Assembly (NCBI GenBank): GCA_004020365.1
Contig: SAQR01000024.1
Location: 1 to 64,000 of the forward strand
DNA: 64,000 bases
Direction: 5' to 3'
DNA from: Mesorhizobium sp.
Lineage (GTDB): Bacteria > Pseudomonadota > Alphaproteobacteria > Rhizobiales > Rhizobiaceae
Of this stretch, positions 45,621 to 54,594 are shown piece after piece. Position 1 is the first letter of the stretch. Each line of letters begins with the position of its first letter. The translations under genes were made by a program, and so were the position numbers. The notes below the pieces were generated by a model that saw only the letters and a program-made list of their open reading frames with translations, was not told the DNA's origin and did no database searches.

Positions 45621-45944
45621 TTACTGTCGATGGAAATCTTCGATGTCGTCGAGAACGGTGATTGTGACCATGACGTTGAGTGGTGTGTTCCAGTCTACGT
45701 GGAGTAGGAATTCCACCCCGCCAGCCTCATCGCCGAGACCGTGGGCACCAACGTTGGACACCCATATCGGAGCCGCCCCTAAGTGCGGGCGGTGACTGCC
45801 GTCAAGGCTTGGCCCGAGTGGTCCCGATTGCCATTCGGCAGCGGCAATGATTACTGCAGACTTTATGTTGATCGCAGGCCAATTGAAGTTTATCCTCGTC
45901 ACTCCTCGCATGTTCGAATAGAATATTCTGATGGAACGAGCCAT
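45621..45944 (-). CDS. Hypothetical protein
   Basis: The 107-aa protein is beta-rich with no signal peptide (MARSIRIFYSNMRGVTRINF at the start; WNTPLNVMVTITVLDDIEDF near the end). I chose the ATG at 45944, which follows AAGGAG by eight bases. The frame continues upstream but without an equally good start. I do not recognise the family; the stretch VSNVGAHGLGDEAGGVEFLL suggests a small globular domain seen in other rhizobia. Its base composition is lower in GC than the flanking core genes, so it may be acquired. Confidence 0.55.
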   Translation of the reverse strand: MARSIRIFYSNMRGVTRINFNWPAINIKSAVIIAAAEWQSGPLGPSLDGSHRPHLGAAPIWVSNVGAHGLGDEAGGVEFLLHVDWNTPLNVMVTITVLDDIEDFHRQ

Positions 45945-46380
45945 TGTTTTCAACTCCTTGCAAGATTCATTGATTCTTCGTTGGGAATGCAGCAACCATA
46001 TCGAGACATGGAACTACAGTAACAGCTATACTTAGATTGGAAGCGGACTTACGTATGGCTTACGCGTCCGATCACAGGCTCGTGATCCGCAGAGAGCAGA
46101 ATCGGTCCTACAGCCGATAGTTGAGCGCACACCTCGGCTTCGTTCCCGCCGAGACCACTGGGGAACTGGCGACTGAGGTCATGCCACGGCGAAGACTCCA
46201 TGTTGGCGAGCGCTGCCGGGGAAAGTTGAATGCGGTTGCCGTCGCGCCCGCGCATGAAGGCGTGACGCTTGCAGGCATAGGTCACCTACGGCAGCGACGG
46301 ATTCGGCCGTGTTTGCGTCTGGTGGCGGCGAGCTTGGTACAAGCCATGCGGACCGGGGCCCAAGTCAATAACTGCGCACA
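45945..46380. other. Intergenic region, low GC, nothing certain
   Basis: About 436 bp without a supported gene. A minus-strand frame of 78 codons (46049-46285) has no ribosome binding site and no recognisable motif. Together with the hypothetical gene before it, the stretch looks like a small insertion between nlpD and the ATPase gene. Confidence 0.4.
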
Positions 46381-47256
46381 TCAATCCTGAAGCGACTTGC
46401 CGAGCCGGCCGGCCAGATCCTGGGTGTACTGCCAGGCGACGCGGCCCGAACGGCTGCCGCGCGTCGTCGCCCATTCCAGCGCCTCGGCGCGCAGCGTCTC
46501 GGGATCGATGGCGAGGCCGTGATGGCGCACATATCCGTCGATCATGTCGAGATACTCGTCTTGCGAGCATTTGTGGAAGCCGAGCCAGAGGCCGAAACGG
46601 TCGGAGAGCGAGACTTTTTCCTCGACCGCTTCCGACGGGTTGATGGCGGTTGAGCGCTCATTGTCGATCATGTCGCGCGGCAAAAGGTGCCGCCGGTTCG
46701 ACGTGGCGTAGAAGATCACATTGGCCGGGCGGCCCTCGACTCCGCCTTCGAGCGCCGCCTTCAGCGACTTGTAGGACGTGTCGTCGTGGTCGAAGGAAAG
46801 GTCGTCGCAAAACAGGATGAAACGGTAAGGCGCTGCCTTCAGCAGCGCCATCAGCTTCGGCAGCGTGTCGATGTCCTCGCGGTGGATCTCGATGAGCTTG
46901 AGCGACAAATCCAGCTTTGCCGATGCGTTGACCGCCGCATGCACGGCCTTGACCAGCGAGGATTTTCCCATGCCGCGTGCGCCCCACAACAGCACGTTGT
47001 TGGCTGCGTAACCGGAGGCGAAACGCTCGGTGTTGTCGACCAGTATGTCGCGGACGCGGTCGACGCCGCGGATCAGACCGATGTCGACCCGATTGACCTT
47101 GCGCACCGGCTCCAGATAGCCGGGATCAGCCTGCCAGACGAAGCAGTCGGCCGCGCCGAGATCGGTTTCCGGCCCCGGGGGCGGGGCGAGGCGGGCGACC
47201 GCCTCGATCAGGCGGTCGAGCTTCCTGTTCAGGGCTTCGATGGTGCTGTCGGTCAT
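46381..47256 (-). CDS. DUF815 AAA-type ATPase
   Basis: This 291-aa P-loop protein is of the DUF815 group. It has Walker A WGARGMGKSSLVK, Walker B RFILFCDDLSF, and a sensor region NVIFYATSNRRHLLP, as in AAA+ proteins. The first about 25 residues form a helix (ALNRKLDRLIEAVARL). The start at 47256 (MTDSTIEALNRK) is chosen; seven extra codons upstream are possible. It is divergent from yajC. The function is unknown; relatives are widespread in Proteobacteria next to yajC. Confidence 0.88.
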   Translation of the reverse strand: MTDSTIEALNRKLDRLIEAVARLAPPPGPETDLGAADCFVWQADPGYLEPVRKVNRVDIGLIRGVDRVRDILVDNTERFASGYAANNVLLWGARGMGKSSLVKAVHAAVNASAKLDLSLKLIEIHREDIDTLPKLMALLKAAPYRFILFCDDLSFDHDDTSYKSLKAALEGGVEGRPANVIFYATSNRRHLLPRDMIDNERSTAINPSEAVEEKVSLSDRFGLWLGFHKCSQDEYLDMIDGYVRHHGLAIDPETLRAEALEWATTRGSRSGRVAWQYTQDLAGRLGKSLQD

Positions 47257-47335
47257 TCTTGTCTTTTGTCTTTGCATTCACGAAGCAACGGAACCTATCG
47301 ATTCCGGCGGTTTCGGAACCGGCTCCAACCTTTTG

Positions 47336-47390
47336 TTAGGGCACGATCTTTTTCGAGAACCGCGCTCCATCTTTCGGGACCATGCTCTAA
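47336..47390. repeat. Imperfect intergenic palindrome
   Basis: TTAGGGCACGATC at 47336-47348 is an imperfect inverted match to GGACCATGCTCTAA at 47377-47390. It lies in the divergent promoter region of the ATPase gene and yajC and looks like a decayed copy of a Rhizobiales interspersed palindrome. Confidence 0.45.
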
Positions 47391-47533
47391 CACGGCTCAA
47401 CCAGCCGGAAAAGCAGCTGAAATGCTCGGCCGCAGTTGCATTGGCAACTTTACCGACTATATTCCGGCCAAATTTCACGGGGCCGCCAAATTACCCGTTT
47501 GGCGGCTGTTTTTCAAAATTCAGGAGTACCTCG

Positions 47534-47872
47534 ATGTTCGTGACACCGGCATATGCCCAAGGCGTCGGCACCTCCCCGGATATGTTCATCAGCATTTTGC
47601 CGTTTGTCCTGATTTTCGTGATCATGTATTTTCTGATCATCCGGCCGCAGCGCACGCAGTTGAAGAAGCGCGGCGAGATGCTGGCGGCGGTCCGCCGCGG
47701 CGATACGGTCATCACTGGCGGCGGTTTCGTCGGCAAGGTGACCAAGGTGATCGACGACAACGAGCTCGAGATCGATCTCGGCGGCGGCACCAAGGTAACG
47801 GCGCTGCGTTCGACGATTGCCGATGTGCGGGTCAAGGGCGAGCCAGTGGCGAACCAGAACGCCAAGAAATAA
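47534..47872 (+). CDS. yajC: Preprotein translocase subunit YajC
   Basis: YajC is a small inner-membrane partner of SecDF. The 112-aa protein has one transmembrane helix (MFISILPFVLIFVIMYFLII) followed by the conserved RPQRTQLKKRGEML and the soluble GDTVITGGGFVGKV domain. The frame is open far upstream, but the ATG at 47534 follows CAGGAG and begins the family N-terminus. The second half of the gene is duplicated, in decayed form, between it and secDF. Confidence 0.94.
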   Translation: MFVTPAYAQGVGTSPDMFISILPFVLIFVIMYFLIIRPQRTQLKKRGEMLAAVRRGDTVITGGGFVGKVTKVIDDNELEIDLGGGTKVTALRSTIADVRVKGEPVANQNAKK

Positions 47873-48238
47873 ACGGATTGTCGGCGGAACGGATACATTC
47901 CTGACTGGCAAACGCCATTTGCTGTATTTTCGCGCTTCAGGACGACAGTGATCTGGCTGGCCACCTGTCACGGGGCGCCAACGATCTCGTGATGCCGTTG
48001 CGCGCTGGTCGCTTGCCGACAAGATTGACAATAGTTGAAGAAAGCCCGATGGCAGCATCAAAGTGAACTGCCTTGTGCTCGACAATCACCTATGTGCGGG
48101 CCACGGCGTGCCAGTGGCGAACCAGAGCGCCTAGAAATAACCCGATTCCAGGCGGAACGATCCGCCCGAACGCCCTGACGGACGACGCTATATGCTCTAT
48201 TTCTCGCGCTTCAAGATGATCCTGATCTGGCTGGCCGT
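47819..48238 (+). repeat. Decayed tandem duplication of the yajC 3' end and secDF 5' end
   Basis: The last 54 bp of yajC (47819-47872) align with 48087-48140 (for example CCAGTGGCGAACCAGA, and GAAATAA at both ends). Weaker similarity of 47970-48086 to earlier yajC sequence is visible. The intact secDF start (48192-48238) also has a decayed copy at 47919-47962 (CGCGCTTCAG, then GATCTGGCTGGCC in both). The order intact yajC - broken secDF start - broken yajC end - intact secDF is what a tandem duplication of about 270 bp leaves. Confidence 0.85.
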
Positions 48239-50744
48239 GGCCGCCACAGTGATCCTCGCTGCGCCCAATCTTTTTTCGGCGAGCACGCTCGCCCAGCTTC
48301 CCGACTGGGTGCCGAAGCGCCAGATGACGCTCGGCCTCGATCTGCAGGGCGGCTCGCATATCCTGCTCAGGATGGATCCGAACGATCTGATCAAGGATCG
48401 GCTGGAGACGACGCGCGACGAAATCAGGACGCGGCTGCGCGACGCCAAGATCGGTTATACCGGCCTTGCCGGATCAGGCCGGGCCGTGCAGGTCCGCATC
48501 ACCGATCCCGGTCAGGTCGAAGCCGCCAAGACGGCGCTGAAGACATTGACCGACCCGGTGGCCGCCGGCCTGTTCAGCGGCGGCTCCGTCCAGGAAATGT
48601 CGCTGGATGATTCCGAGCCCGGCCTGCTCAAATTCGCCTTCACCGATGCCGGCATCAAATATCGCACGTCGACTGCACTGGCCCAGTCGCTCGAAGTCGT
48701 CGAGCGCCGCGTCAACGAACTCGGTACCACCGAGCCGATCGTGCAACGCCAAGGCGACGACCGCATTCTGGTCCAGGTGCCTGGCCTGCAGGATCCGCAA
48801 CGGCTGAAGGACATTCTCGGCCAGACCGCCAAGCTGACCTTCCAAATGGTCGACCAGTCGATGCCGGTGCAGGACGCGCTCAACGGCCGTCCGCCGGCCG
48901 GATCCTCGGTGTTGTATTCGCAGGATGATCCGCCGGTTCCCTATCTGATCGAGAACCGCGTCATCGTTTCTGGCGAGAATCTCGTCGATGCGCAGGCGAC
49001 GTACAATTCCCAGACCAATGAGCCGGTGGTTTCGTTCACCTTCGATTCCAAGGGGGCGGCGCGTTTCGGCCAGGCCACCTCGCAGAATGTCGGCAAGCTG
49101 TTTGCCATCATCCTCGACAATCAGGTGATTTCGGCGCCGCAGATCCGCGAACCGATCCTTGGCGGCAGCGGCCAGATCTCAGGCAATTTCACCGCCGAGA
49201 GCGCCAACGACCTCGCCGTGCTGTTGCGCGCCGGCGCGTTGCCGGCGACACTGACGGTGATCGAAGAGCGCACGGTAGGCCCTGGGCTCGGCGAGGATTC
49301 CATTCACGCCGGCAAGGTCGCCGGCGTGATCGGCTCCATCCTCGTCGTCGTGTTCATGTTCGTGGCCTATGGCTTTCTCGGCTTTATTGCCAACATCGCG
49401 CTGGCGGTGCATGTGGCGATGATCATCGCGTTGTTGTCGTTGCTTGGCGCGACACTGACATTGCCCGGCATCGCCGGCATCGTGCTGACCATCGGCATGG
49501 CGGTCGATTCAAACGTCCTCATCTACGAGCGCATCCGCGAGGAGCGACGAAACGGTCGCTCGGTCATCCAGGCGATCGACACGGGCTTTTCCAAAGCGCT
49601 GGCGACGATCGTCGATTCGAACGTCACCTCACTGATCGCGACCGTGGTGCTGTTCTGGCTCGGGACCGGGCCGGTGAAGGGCTTTGCCGTAACCTTCGCC
49701 ATCGGCATTCTGACCACCGTCTTCACTGCCTTCACCTTCACCCGCCTGCTGGTGTCGATCTGGCTTCGCCGCGCCCGCCCGAAGGAGTTGCCGCGCGCGC
49801 CGGTGACCTTCGTCCCGCCGGGCACGAGAATTCCGTTCATGGGCATCCGCCGCTGGACATTTGCGCTGTCCAGCGTGCTGTCGATCCTGGCGGTCGTGCT
49901 GTTCATGACCGTCGACATCAATTACGGCATCGACTTCAAGGGCGGTTCGCTGATCAAGGTCCAGGCCAAGGATGGCACCGCCGATATTGCCGATATCCGC
50001 GGCAGGCTTTCGGAACTCAACATCGGTGAAGTGCAGGTGCAGCAGTTCGGCGACCCGAACGACGTCTTGATCCGCGTCGGCACGCAGGAGGGCGGTGAGA
50101 ACGCCGAACAGACCGTTATCGACAAGGTGCGCGGCGAGTTGCAGGACCACTACGATTTCCGCCGCGTCGAGGTGGTGGGACCGACGGTTTCCGGCGAACT
50201 CGCCAAGCAAGGCACCATCGCCATGCTGATCGCGCTGCTCGGAATCCTGGTCTATGTCTGGTTCCGCTTCGAATGGCAGTTCGCGGTCGGCGCAATTATC
50301 GCCACGGTCCACGATGTGGTCATGACGATCGGCTTCTTCGTCATCACCGGTCTCGAATTCAACCAGTCGTCGCTTGCGGCGATACTCACCATCATCGGCT
50401 ATTCGCTCAATGATACGATCGTCGTCTATGACCGTGTTCGCGAAGACTTGCGAAAATACAAGCGGATGCCGCTGCCGCAATTGTTGAACAACGCCATCAA
50501 CGAGACGCTGTCGCGAACGACGCTGACCTCGGTGACGACGATGCTGGCGCTGCTGGCGCTGGTGCTGTTCGGCGGCGAGGTGATCCGCTCGTTCACTCTG
50601 GCGATGCTGTTCGGCGTCGTCTTCGGAACCTATTCGTCGATCTTCATCGCCGCGCCATTGCTCATCCTGTTCAAGCTGCGGCCGGAGACCGCGACGGCCG
50701 ATGTGGCGAAGCCGGTGAGCGGCGGCAAAGCCATGGCAACCTGA
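48192..50744 (+). CDS. secDF: Fused protein translocase subunit SecDF
   Basis: SecDF uses the proton gradient to help export proteins through SecYEG. The 850-aa protein is a natural fusion: SecD (about 1-530) with the first helix, the P1 periplasmic domain and TM2-6, then SecF (about 545-840) with its own periplasmic domain. Signatures are LGLDLQGGSHILLRMDP at the SecD start, VDSNVLIYERIREE in the SecD TM4 region, NYGIDFKGGSLIKV at the SecF start and YSLNDTIVVYDRVREDLR in SecF. The fusion is common in Rhizobiales. The start at 48192 has no clear ribosome binding site, which may relate to the duplication just upstream. Confidence 0.95.
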   Translation: MLYFSRFKMILIWLAVAATVILAAPNLFSASTLAQLPDWVPKRQMTLGLDLQGGSHILLRMDPNDLIKDRLETTRDEIRTRLRDAKIGYTGLAGSGRAVQVRITDPGQVEAAKTALKTLTDPVAAGLFSGGSVQEMSLDDSEPGLLKFAFTDAGIKYRTSTALAQSLEVVERRVNELGTTEPIVQRQGDDRILVQVPGLQDPQRLKDILGQTAKLTFQMVDQSMPVQDALNGRPPAGSSVLYSQDDPPVPYLIENRVIVSGENLVDAQATYNSQTNEPVVSFTFDSKGAARFGQATSQNVGKLFAIILDNQVISAPQIREPILGGSGQISGNFTAESANDLAVLLRAGALPATLTVIEERTVGPGLGEDSIHAGKVAGVIGSILVVVFMFVAYGFLGFIANIALAVHVAMIIALLSLLGATLTLPGIAGIVLTIGMAVDSNVLIYERIREERRNGRSVIQAIDTGFSKALATIVDSNVTSLIATVVLFWLGTGPVKGFAVTFAIGILTTVFTAFTFTRLLVSIWLRRARPKELPRAPVTFVPPGTRIPFMGIRRWTFALSSVLSILAVVLFMTVDINYGIDFKGGSLIKVQAKDGTADIADIRGRLSELNIGEVQVQQFGDPNDVLIRVGTQEGGENAEQTVIDKVRGELQDHYDFRRVEVVGPTVSGELAKQGTIAMLIALLGILVYVWFRFEWQFAVGAIIATVHDVVMTIGFFVITGLEFNQSSLAAILTIIGYSLNDTIVVYDRVREDLRKYKRMPLPQLLNNAINETLSRTTLTSVTTMLALLALVLFGGEVIRSFTLAMLFGVVFGTYSSIFIAAPLLILFKLRPETATADVAKPVSGGKAMAT

Positions 50745-50759
50745 CGGGCGGCCAACGGG

Positions 50760-51149
50760 ATGACCAAAGGTATTGTCATCCGTGAAGCGCATTTCCCCGG
50801 CCGGGCGCCGATCGAGGCCTATGGCAATGGCGGGTTTCGCTTCGCCGATATGTCGCATCGCGGCTCGCTCCTGTGCCTGCCGTCGGGCATCTATGGCTGG
50901 GAGCCGGCTGATCCCCTGGCACTGACGGCGGCGGATTTCGCCAAGCTGCTCAACGAGGCTGACCAGGTCGAGATCCTGCTGGTCGGCGCCGGCAAGGATC
51001 TCAGGCCGTTGCCGGTGGCGCTGCGTGCTGCGCTGAAGGCGGCGGGTATCGCGGTCGATCCGATGTCGACTGGTGCTGCCGTGCGGACCTACAATGTTCT
51101 TCTGGCGGAAAACCGTGCGGTGGCCGCCGCGCTGATTGCCGTCGAGTGA
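50760..51149 (+). CDS. Mth938-domain protein, NDUFAF3-like
   Basis: This 129-aa protein of the Mth938/DUF498 family is the bacterial relative of mitochondrial complex I assembly factor NDUFAF3. The core strand-loop is IEAYGNGGFRFADMSHRGSL and the C-terminal half has LLVGAGKDLRPLP. It starts 15 nt after secDF. Conserved placement with secDF and with the next gene in alphaproteobacteria supports a membrane-assembly role; a direct role in complex I here is inference. Confidence 0.88.
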   Translation: MTKGIVIREAHFPGRAPIEAYGNGGFRFADMSHRGSLLCLPSGIYGWEPADPLALTAADFAKLLNEADQVEILLVGAGKDLRPLPVALRAALKAAGIAVDPMSTGAAVRTYNVLLAENRAVAAALIAVE

Positions 51150-51150
51150 C

Positions 51151-52002
51151 GTGAGCGAAAACGCCAAAATCGTCATGGAAACGGTGCGCGCCACCGATCA
51201 TGACCGCTATGTCTGCGCGCTCTATGCGCCCGAGGGCAAGCGCGACGCGCTGTTTTCCCTCTATGCCTTCAATGCCGAGATATCAGGCATTCGCGACCGT
51301 ATCCGGGAGGCCCTGCCGGGCGAGGTGCGACTGCAATGGTGGCGCGATGTCATCGCAGCCGAGGACACCGGGGTAGGCATCGGCCATCCCGTCGCCGACG
51401 CGTTGAAGGCAACGATTTCCGCCTACCGCCTGCCGAAACCCGCCTTCGAGAACATGCTCGAAGCCCGAATTTTCGATCTCTATGACGATCCCATGCCTTC
51501 GCGCACCGACCTGGAAGGCTATTGCGGCGAGACCGCAGCGGCGCTCATCCAGCTTGCAGCGATGGTGCTTGATCCCGTCGAAGCGCCGCGTTTCGCCGAA
51601 CTTGCGGGCAGGGCAGGTTGTGCACAAGCGATGACCGGCCTTTTGCTGCTGCTGCCGGTGCATCGCAAGCGCGGGCAGTGCTTTGTCCCGGCCGACATTC
51701 TGGCCGCGGCAGGGTCGTCGTCCGAGGAATTCGTTGCGGGCGATAACGGGCCTGGAGCGCAACGCGCCGTCGCCGCGATGATCGCGCTGGCGCAAGAACA
51801 TCTTGCGGCATTCGAGCAGGGCGCATCGTCGTTGCCGGATTCGCTGCGACCAGCATTTTTGCCGCTGGCCTTGTCGCGCGCCTATCTCGGAAAGATGGAA
51901 GGTTCTCGTCAGTCACCTCTGAACGGCGCGGCGCGGCTCTCGCCGTGGCGCCGGCATTGGCTGCTGTTGCGCCGCGCAATGCGAGGCTGGCCGGACGCCT
52001 GA
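51151..52002 (+). CDS. Squalene/phytoene synthase-like protein, NDUFAF6-like
   Basis: This 283-aa protein has the all-alpha isoprenoid synthase fold but not the Asp-rich motifs of true squalene or phytoene synthases: the first motif reads LYAFNAEISGIRD. It shares LPGEVRLQWWRDVI with the complex I assembly factor NDUFAF6 family. So it is probably a non-catalytic homologue. The start is a GTG at 51151 (MSENAKIVMETVRATDHDRY after initiation); a TTG five codons upstream and an ATG at 51175 are alternatives. It follows the NDUFAF3-like gene by one base. Confidence 0.85.
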   Translation: MSENAKIVMETVRATDHDRYVCALYAPEGKRDALFSLYAFNAEISGIRDRIREALPGEVRLQWWRDVIAAEDTGVGIGHPVADALKATISAYRLPKPAFENMLEARIFDLYDDPMPSRTDLEGYCGETAAALIQLAAMVLDPVEAPRFAELAGRAGCAQAMTGLLLLLPVHRKRGQCFVPADILAAAGSSSEEFVAGDNGPGAQRAVAAMIALAQEHLAAFEQGASSLPDSLRPAFLPLALSRAYLGKMEGSRQSPLNGAARLSPWRRHWLLLRRAMRGWPDA

Positions 52003-52078
52003 AGGCTGCGAAGTGTGAAGGAACCCAGAGGCGGAAAGCCGGGACTGCCACCGCGCTCATTGAGCTCGCGCGTGACCA

Positions 52079-52231
52079 TCAGGATGGATCACTCGATCCG
52101 CCATCGCGCATCAGCGTTTCATAGTCGCGGCCGCCGTAGAAGATGTTGACGATGCGGACGAGATCGCCTTCGACGACGTAAGCGATGATGGCGGAGTGCT
52201 CGAACGGAACTGTTCGCAATCCTGGCAGGCT
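52079..52231 (-). pseudogene. C-terminal fragment of a RelE/ParE-type toxin
   Basis: A minus-strand frame of 50 codons reads [20 protein letters not shown], then EGDLVRIVNIFYGGRDYETL and ends before a TGA at 52079. This is the final beta-sheet of a ParE/RelE toxin. The upstream half and the partner antitoxin are missing; the frame would overlap the trmFO 3' end, which suggests the toxin gene was cut at that point. Confidence 0.7.
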
Positions 52232-53639
52232 ACTCCGCCGCTTCCGCCTGGGAAGGCAGCCCCAGCCATTCGCGGCAGTCGACCAGCGCGCGCGACGTCA
52301 CCGCACGCCGCTTGGCGACGGTCTTGTCTTTGCCGCGCAGGCGTTTTCCCTCGGCTTTCGGCGCTTCCACCGGAGGGAACAAGCCGAAATTGATGTTCAT
52401 CGGCTGGAACGAGCGCTTTCCCGGCTCGTCGTCCGAAACGATGTGACCGCCGGTAATATGGTTGAGCAGCGCGCCAAAGGCTGTGGTCATCGGCGGCAGC
52501 GCCGGCACTTGGCCCAAGCGCTCGGCGGCGGCAAAGCGCCCGGCGAGCAGGCCGATGGCGGCACTTTCGACATAGCCTTCGCAGCCGGTGATCTGGCCGG
52601 CGAAGCGCAGGCCGGGCCGTGATTTCAACTGCAGCGAGTGATCCAGCAGCGTCGGCGAATTGATATAGGTGTTGCGGTGCAGGCCGCCGAGGCGGGCGAA
52701 TTCGGCGTTTTCCAAGCCCGGGATGGTGCGGAACACGCGCACCTGCTCGGCGTGCTTCAGCTTGGTCTGGAAGCCGACCATGTTGTAGAGCGTGCCCAGC
52801 GCATTGTCCTGGCGAAGCTGCACGACGGCATAGGCCTTTACCGACAGATTGTGCGCATTGGTCAACCCCATCGGCTTCATCGGCCCATGGCGCAGCGTCT
52901 CGACGCCGCGCTCGGCCATGATCTCAATTGGCAGGCAGCCGTCGAAATAGGGCGTGCCTTCCCATTGCTTGAATTCGGTCTTTTGGCCCTCGACAAGCGC
53001 CTGCACGAAGGCGAGATATTGCTCCTTGTCCATCGGACAGTTGATGTAGTCCTTGCCGGTGCCGCCGGGTCCGACCTTGTCGTAGCGTGACTGGAACCAG
53101 CAGATGTCCATGTCGATCGTGTCGAAATGGACAATCGGCGCGATGGCGTCGAAGAAGGCGAGCGCGTCCGCGCCGGTTGCTTCCGCGATCGATTGGGCGA
53201 GCGAAGGCGCGGTCAGCGGGCCGGTGGCGATGATCGCCTGGTCCCAATCCGCCGGCGGCAGGCCAGGCACTTCCTCGCGCTGGATAGTGATGAGCGGGTG
53301 CGCTTCGAGCTTTTTTGTCACCGCTCCGGAAAACCCGTCGCGGTCGACCGCCAGCGCACCGCCGGCCGGCACCTGGTGGGCGTCGCCGGCGCTCATGATC
53401 AGCGAACCGGCCAACCGCATTTCGGCGTGCAGCAGGCCGACAGCGTTGGTCTGCGCATCGTCGGAGCGGAAGGAATTGGAACAGACGAGCTCGGCCAATC
53501 CATCCGTCTTGTGTGCATCGGTGCCGCGGATGGGACGCATTTCGTGCAGCACGACGGGAACGCCGGCTTCCGCCGCCTGCCAGGCGGCTTCAGAACCGGC
53601 CAGGCCACCGCCGATGACGTGAATGGGATTCTTGTTCAT
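52230..53639 (-). CDS. trmFO: Folate-dependent tRNA(m5U54) methyltransferase
   Basis: TrmFO (formerly Gid) methylates U54 in the T-loop of tRNAs using methylene-tetrahydrofolate and FADH2. The 469-aa flavoprotein has the FAD-binding loop [19 protein letters not shown] (near residues 5-23), then [20 protein letters not shown], and the conserved CysGlyTyr-like region [20 protein letters not shown] near the C-terminus. The start at 53639 ([11 protein letters not shown]) is the family start. It is divergent from the secreted-protein gene at 53733. Confidence 0.95.
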   Translation of the reverse strand: MNKNPIHVIGGGLAGSEAAWQAAEAGVPVVLHEMRPIRGTDAHKTDGLAELVCSNSFRSDDAQTNAVGLLHAEMRLAGSLIMSAGDAHQVPAGGALAVDRDGFSGAVTKKLEAHPLITIQREEVPGLPPADWDQAIIATGPLTAPSLAQSIAEATGADALAFFDAIAPIVHFDTIDMDICWFQSRYDKVGPGGTGKDYINCPMDKEQYLAFVQALVEGQKTEFKQWEGTPYFDGCLPIEIMAERGVETLRHGPMKPMGLTNAHNLSVKAYAVVQLRQDNALGTLYNMVGFQTKLKHAEQVRVFRTIPGLENAEFARLGGLHRNTYINSPTLLDHSLQLKSRPGLRFAGQITGCEGYVESAAIGLLAGRFAAAERLGQVPALPPMTTAFGALLNHITGGHIVSDDEPGKRSFQPMNINFGLFPPVEAPKAEGKRLRGKDKTVAKRRAVTSRALVDCREWLGLPSQAEAAE

Positions 53640-53732
53640 GAGCGCCGAAATAATCCTTTGTCGCGGCGATTGCAATTACACGAGCCGGCCGCGCTGTTGC
53701 CGCCAAGTGCTGCAATCGTCTACTGTCGGAGA

Positions 53733-54332
53733 ATGGGCGGGATTTTTGCCAGAGCGACATTTCTGACAGTCGTGATCGCCGTGGGTGGATCAGCGGCCGC
53801 CGGCGAATTGGCCGCGACGGCTTCCAAGCGGATTCCCATCTGCCACGGCTACAGCTGCAACTATCGCACGATGCTGGCGCTTGGCCCCGGTGACGGCGCG
53901 CGTTTCCGCTCTATCCTGCGTGCCGGCGCCGGTTCGCCGCAAGCCGAGCGTGCCGCTATCTCGAAGGCTGTCCGGTATTTCGAGCAGCGCATTTTCCGGA
54001 GCACCGGCATTCGCGATCTGCCGCAGTCGGAATTCGGCGCATCGCGCATCAGGGGCCAGATGGATTGTGTCGACGAATCGACCAATACCCATGCGCTGCT
54101 GGTCTATCTTGCCGAGCGAAAATTGCTCAGGTTCCACAAGGTCGAGGACAAGGCCTCGCGAGGCTTGTTTTTCGACGGGCGCTATCCCCATTGGACGGCG
54201 GTGATCAGCGACCGCGGGGGCACCGAATGGGTGGTGGATTCCTGGTATGCGCCGATGGGCGGCGCACCGGACATTTTTCCGCTCAGCCAGTGGAAGAAGC
54301 GGGGCGTGCTGGAAAGCGGTGCCCTCGACTGA
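53733..54332 (+). CDS. Secreted hypothetical protein
   Basis: The 199-aa protein has a signal peptide (MGGIFARATFLTVVIAVGGS, cleavage near AAAG) and a mature part containing ICHGYSCNYRTML, MDCVDESTNTHALLVYLAER and PHWTAVISDRGGTEWVVDSW. The Cys/His/Asp set resembles cysteine-protease-like or transglutaminase-like folds, but no family is certain. The ATG at 53733 is five bases after GGAG. It is conserved in rhizobia by general appearance. Its 3' end faces the CcsR-like RNAs on the other strand. Confidence 0.7.
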   Translation: MGGIFARATFLTVVIAVGGSAAAGELAATASKRIPICHGYSCNYRTMLALGPGDGARFRSILRAGAGSPQAERAAISKAVRYFEQRIFRSTGIRDLPQSEFGASRIRGQMDCVDESTNTHALLVYLAERKLLRFHKVEDKASRGLFFDGRYPHWTAVISDRGGTEWVVDSWYAPMGGAPDIFPLSQWKKRGVLESGALD

Positions 54333-54417
54333 CGACACTTCCCCGCCAGAACAAAATCTCCCAGAACGATTCTCCCAGAACGGTTTTCAGAGTTCGCCTC
54401 GACTTTGAAAAACAACA

Positions 54418-54529
54418 ACACCCGCCGGGGGAGGAGGTCCGGCGGGTGTCGTTTTGCTGGTCGATCCTCGGGAGGAGGTGAAGATCGACCGTATTCGCCA
54501 TCGCCGGGGAGGAGGTCGGCTTTGACGAA
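54418..54529 (-). ncRNA. CcsR ('cuckoo')-like RNA unit 1: three hairpins with CCTCCTCCC loops
   Basis: On the minus strand three hairpins follow one another. Hairpin 54494-54529 has a GCCG/CGGC-type stem with internal mismatches. Hairpin 54459-54490 has stem GGTCGATC/GATCGACC and a 16-nt loop. Hairpin 54418-54449 has an 11-bp perfect stem. Each loop contains ACCTCCTCCC, complementary to Shine-Dalgarno sequences. The last hairpin is followed by TGTTGTTGTTTTTC on the minus strand, so it can also terminate transcription. Position just beyond DUF1127 genes and the loop motif match the CcsR RNAs of Rhodobacter sphaeroides. Confidence 0.8.
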
Positions 54530-54594
54530 ATTCCTTTCGCCTGATGAAGGGGGCGAAACCCTATTGGACGAAATCAATTCGCCCCGGGGAAACA

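Noticed and set aside
46049-46285. Minus-strand 78-codon frame in a low-GC gap
   Set aside because: No ribosome binding site, no motif and an equally long frame on the other strand; not enough to call a gene.
49629-51194. Minus-strand open frame of 521 codons across the secDF 3' half
   Set aside because: Shadow of secDF and the Mth938 gene; low-complexity His/Arg/Gln-rich translation.
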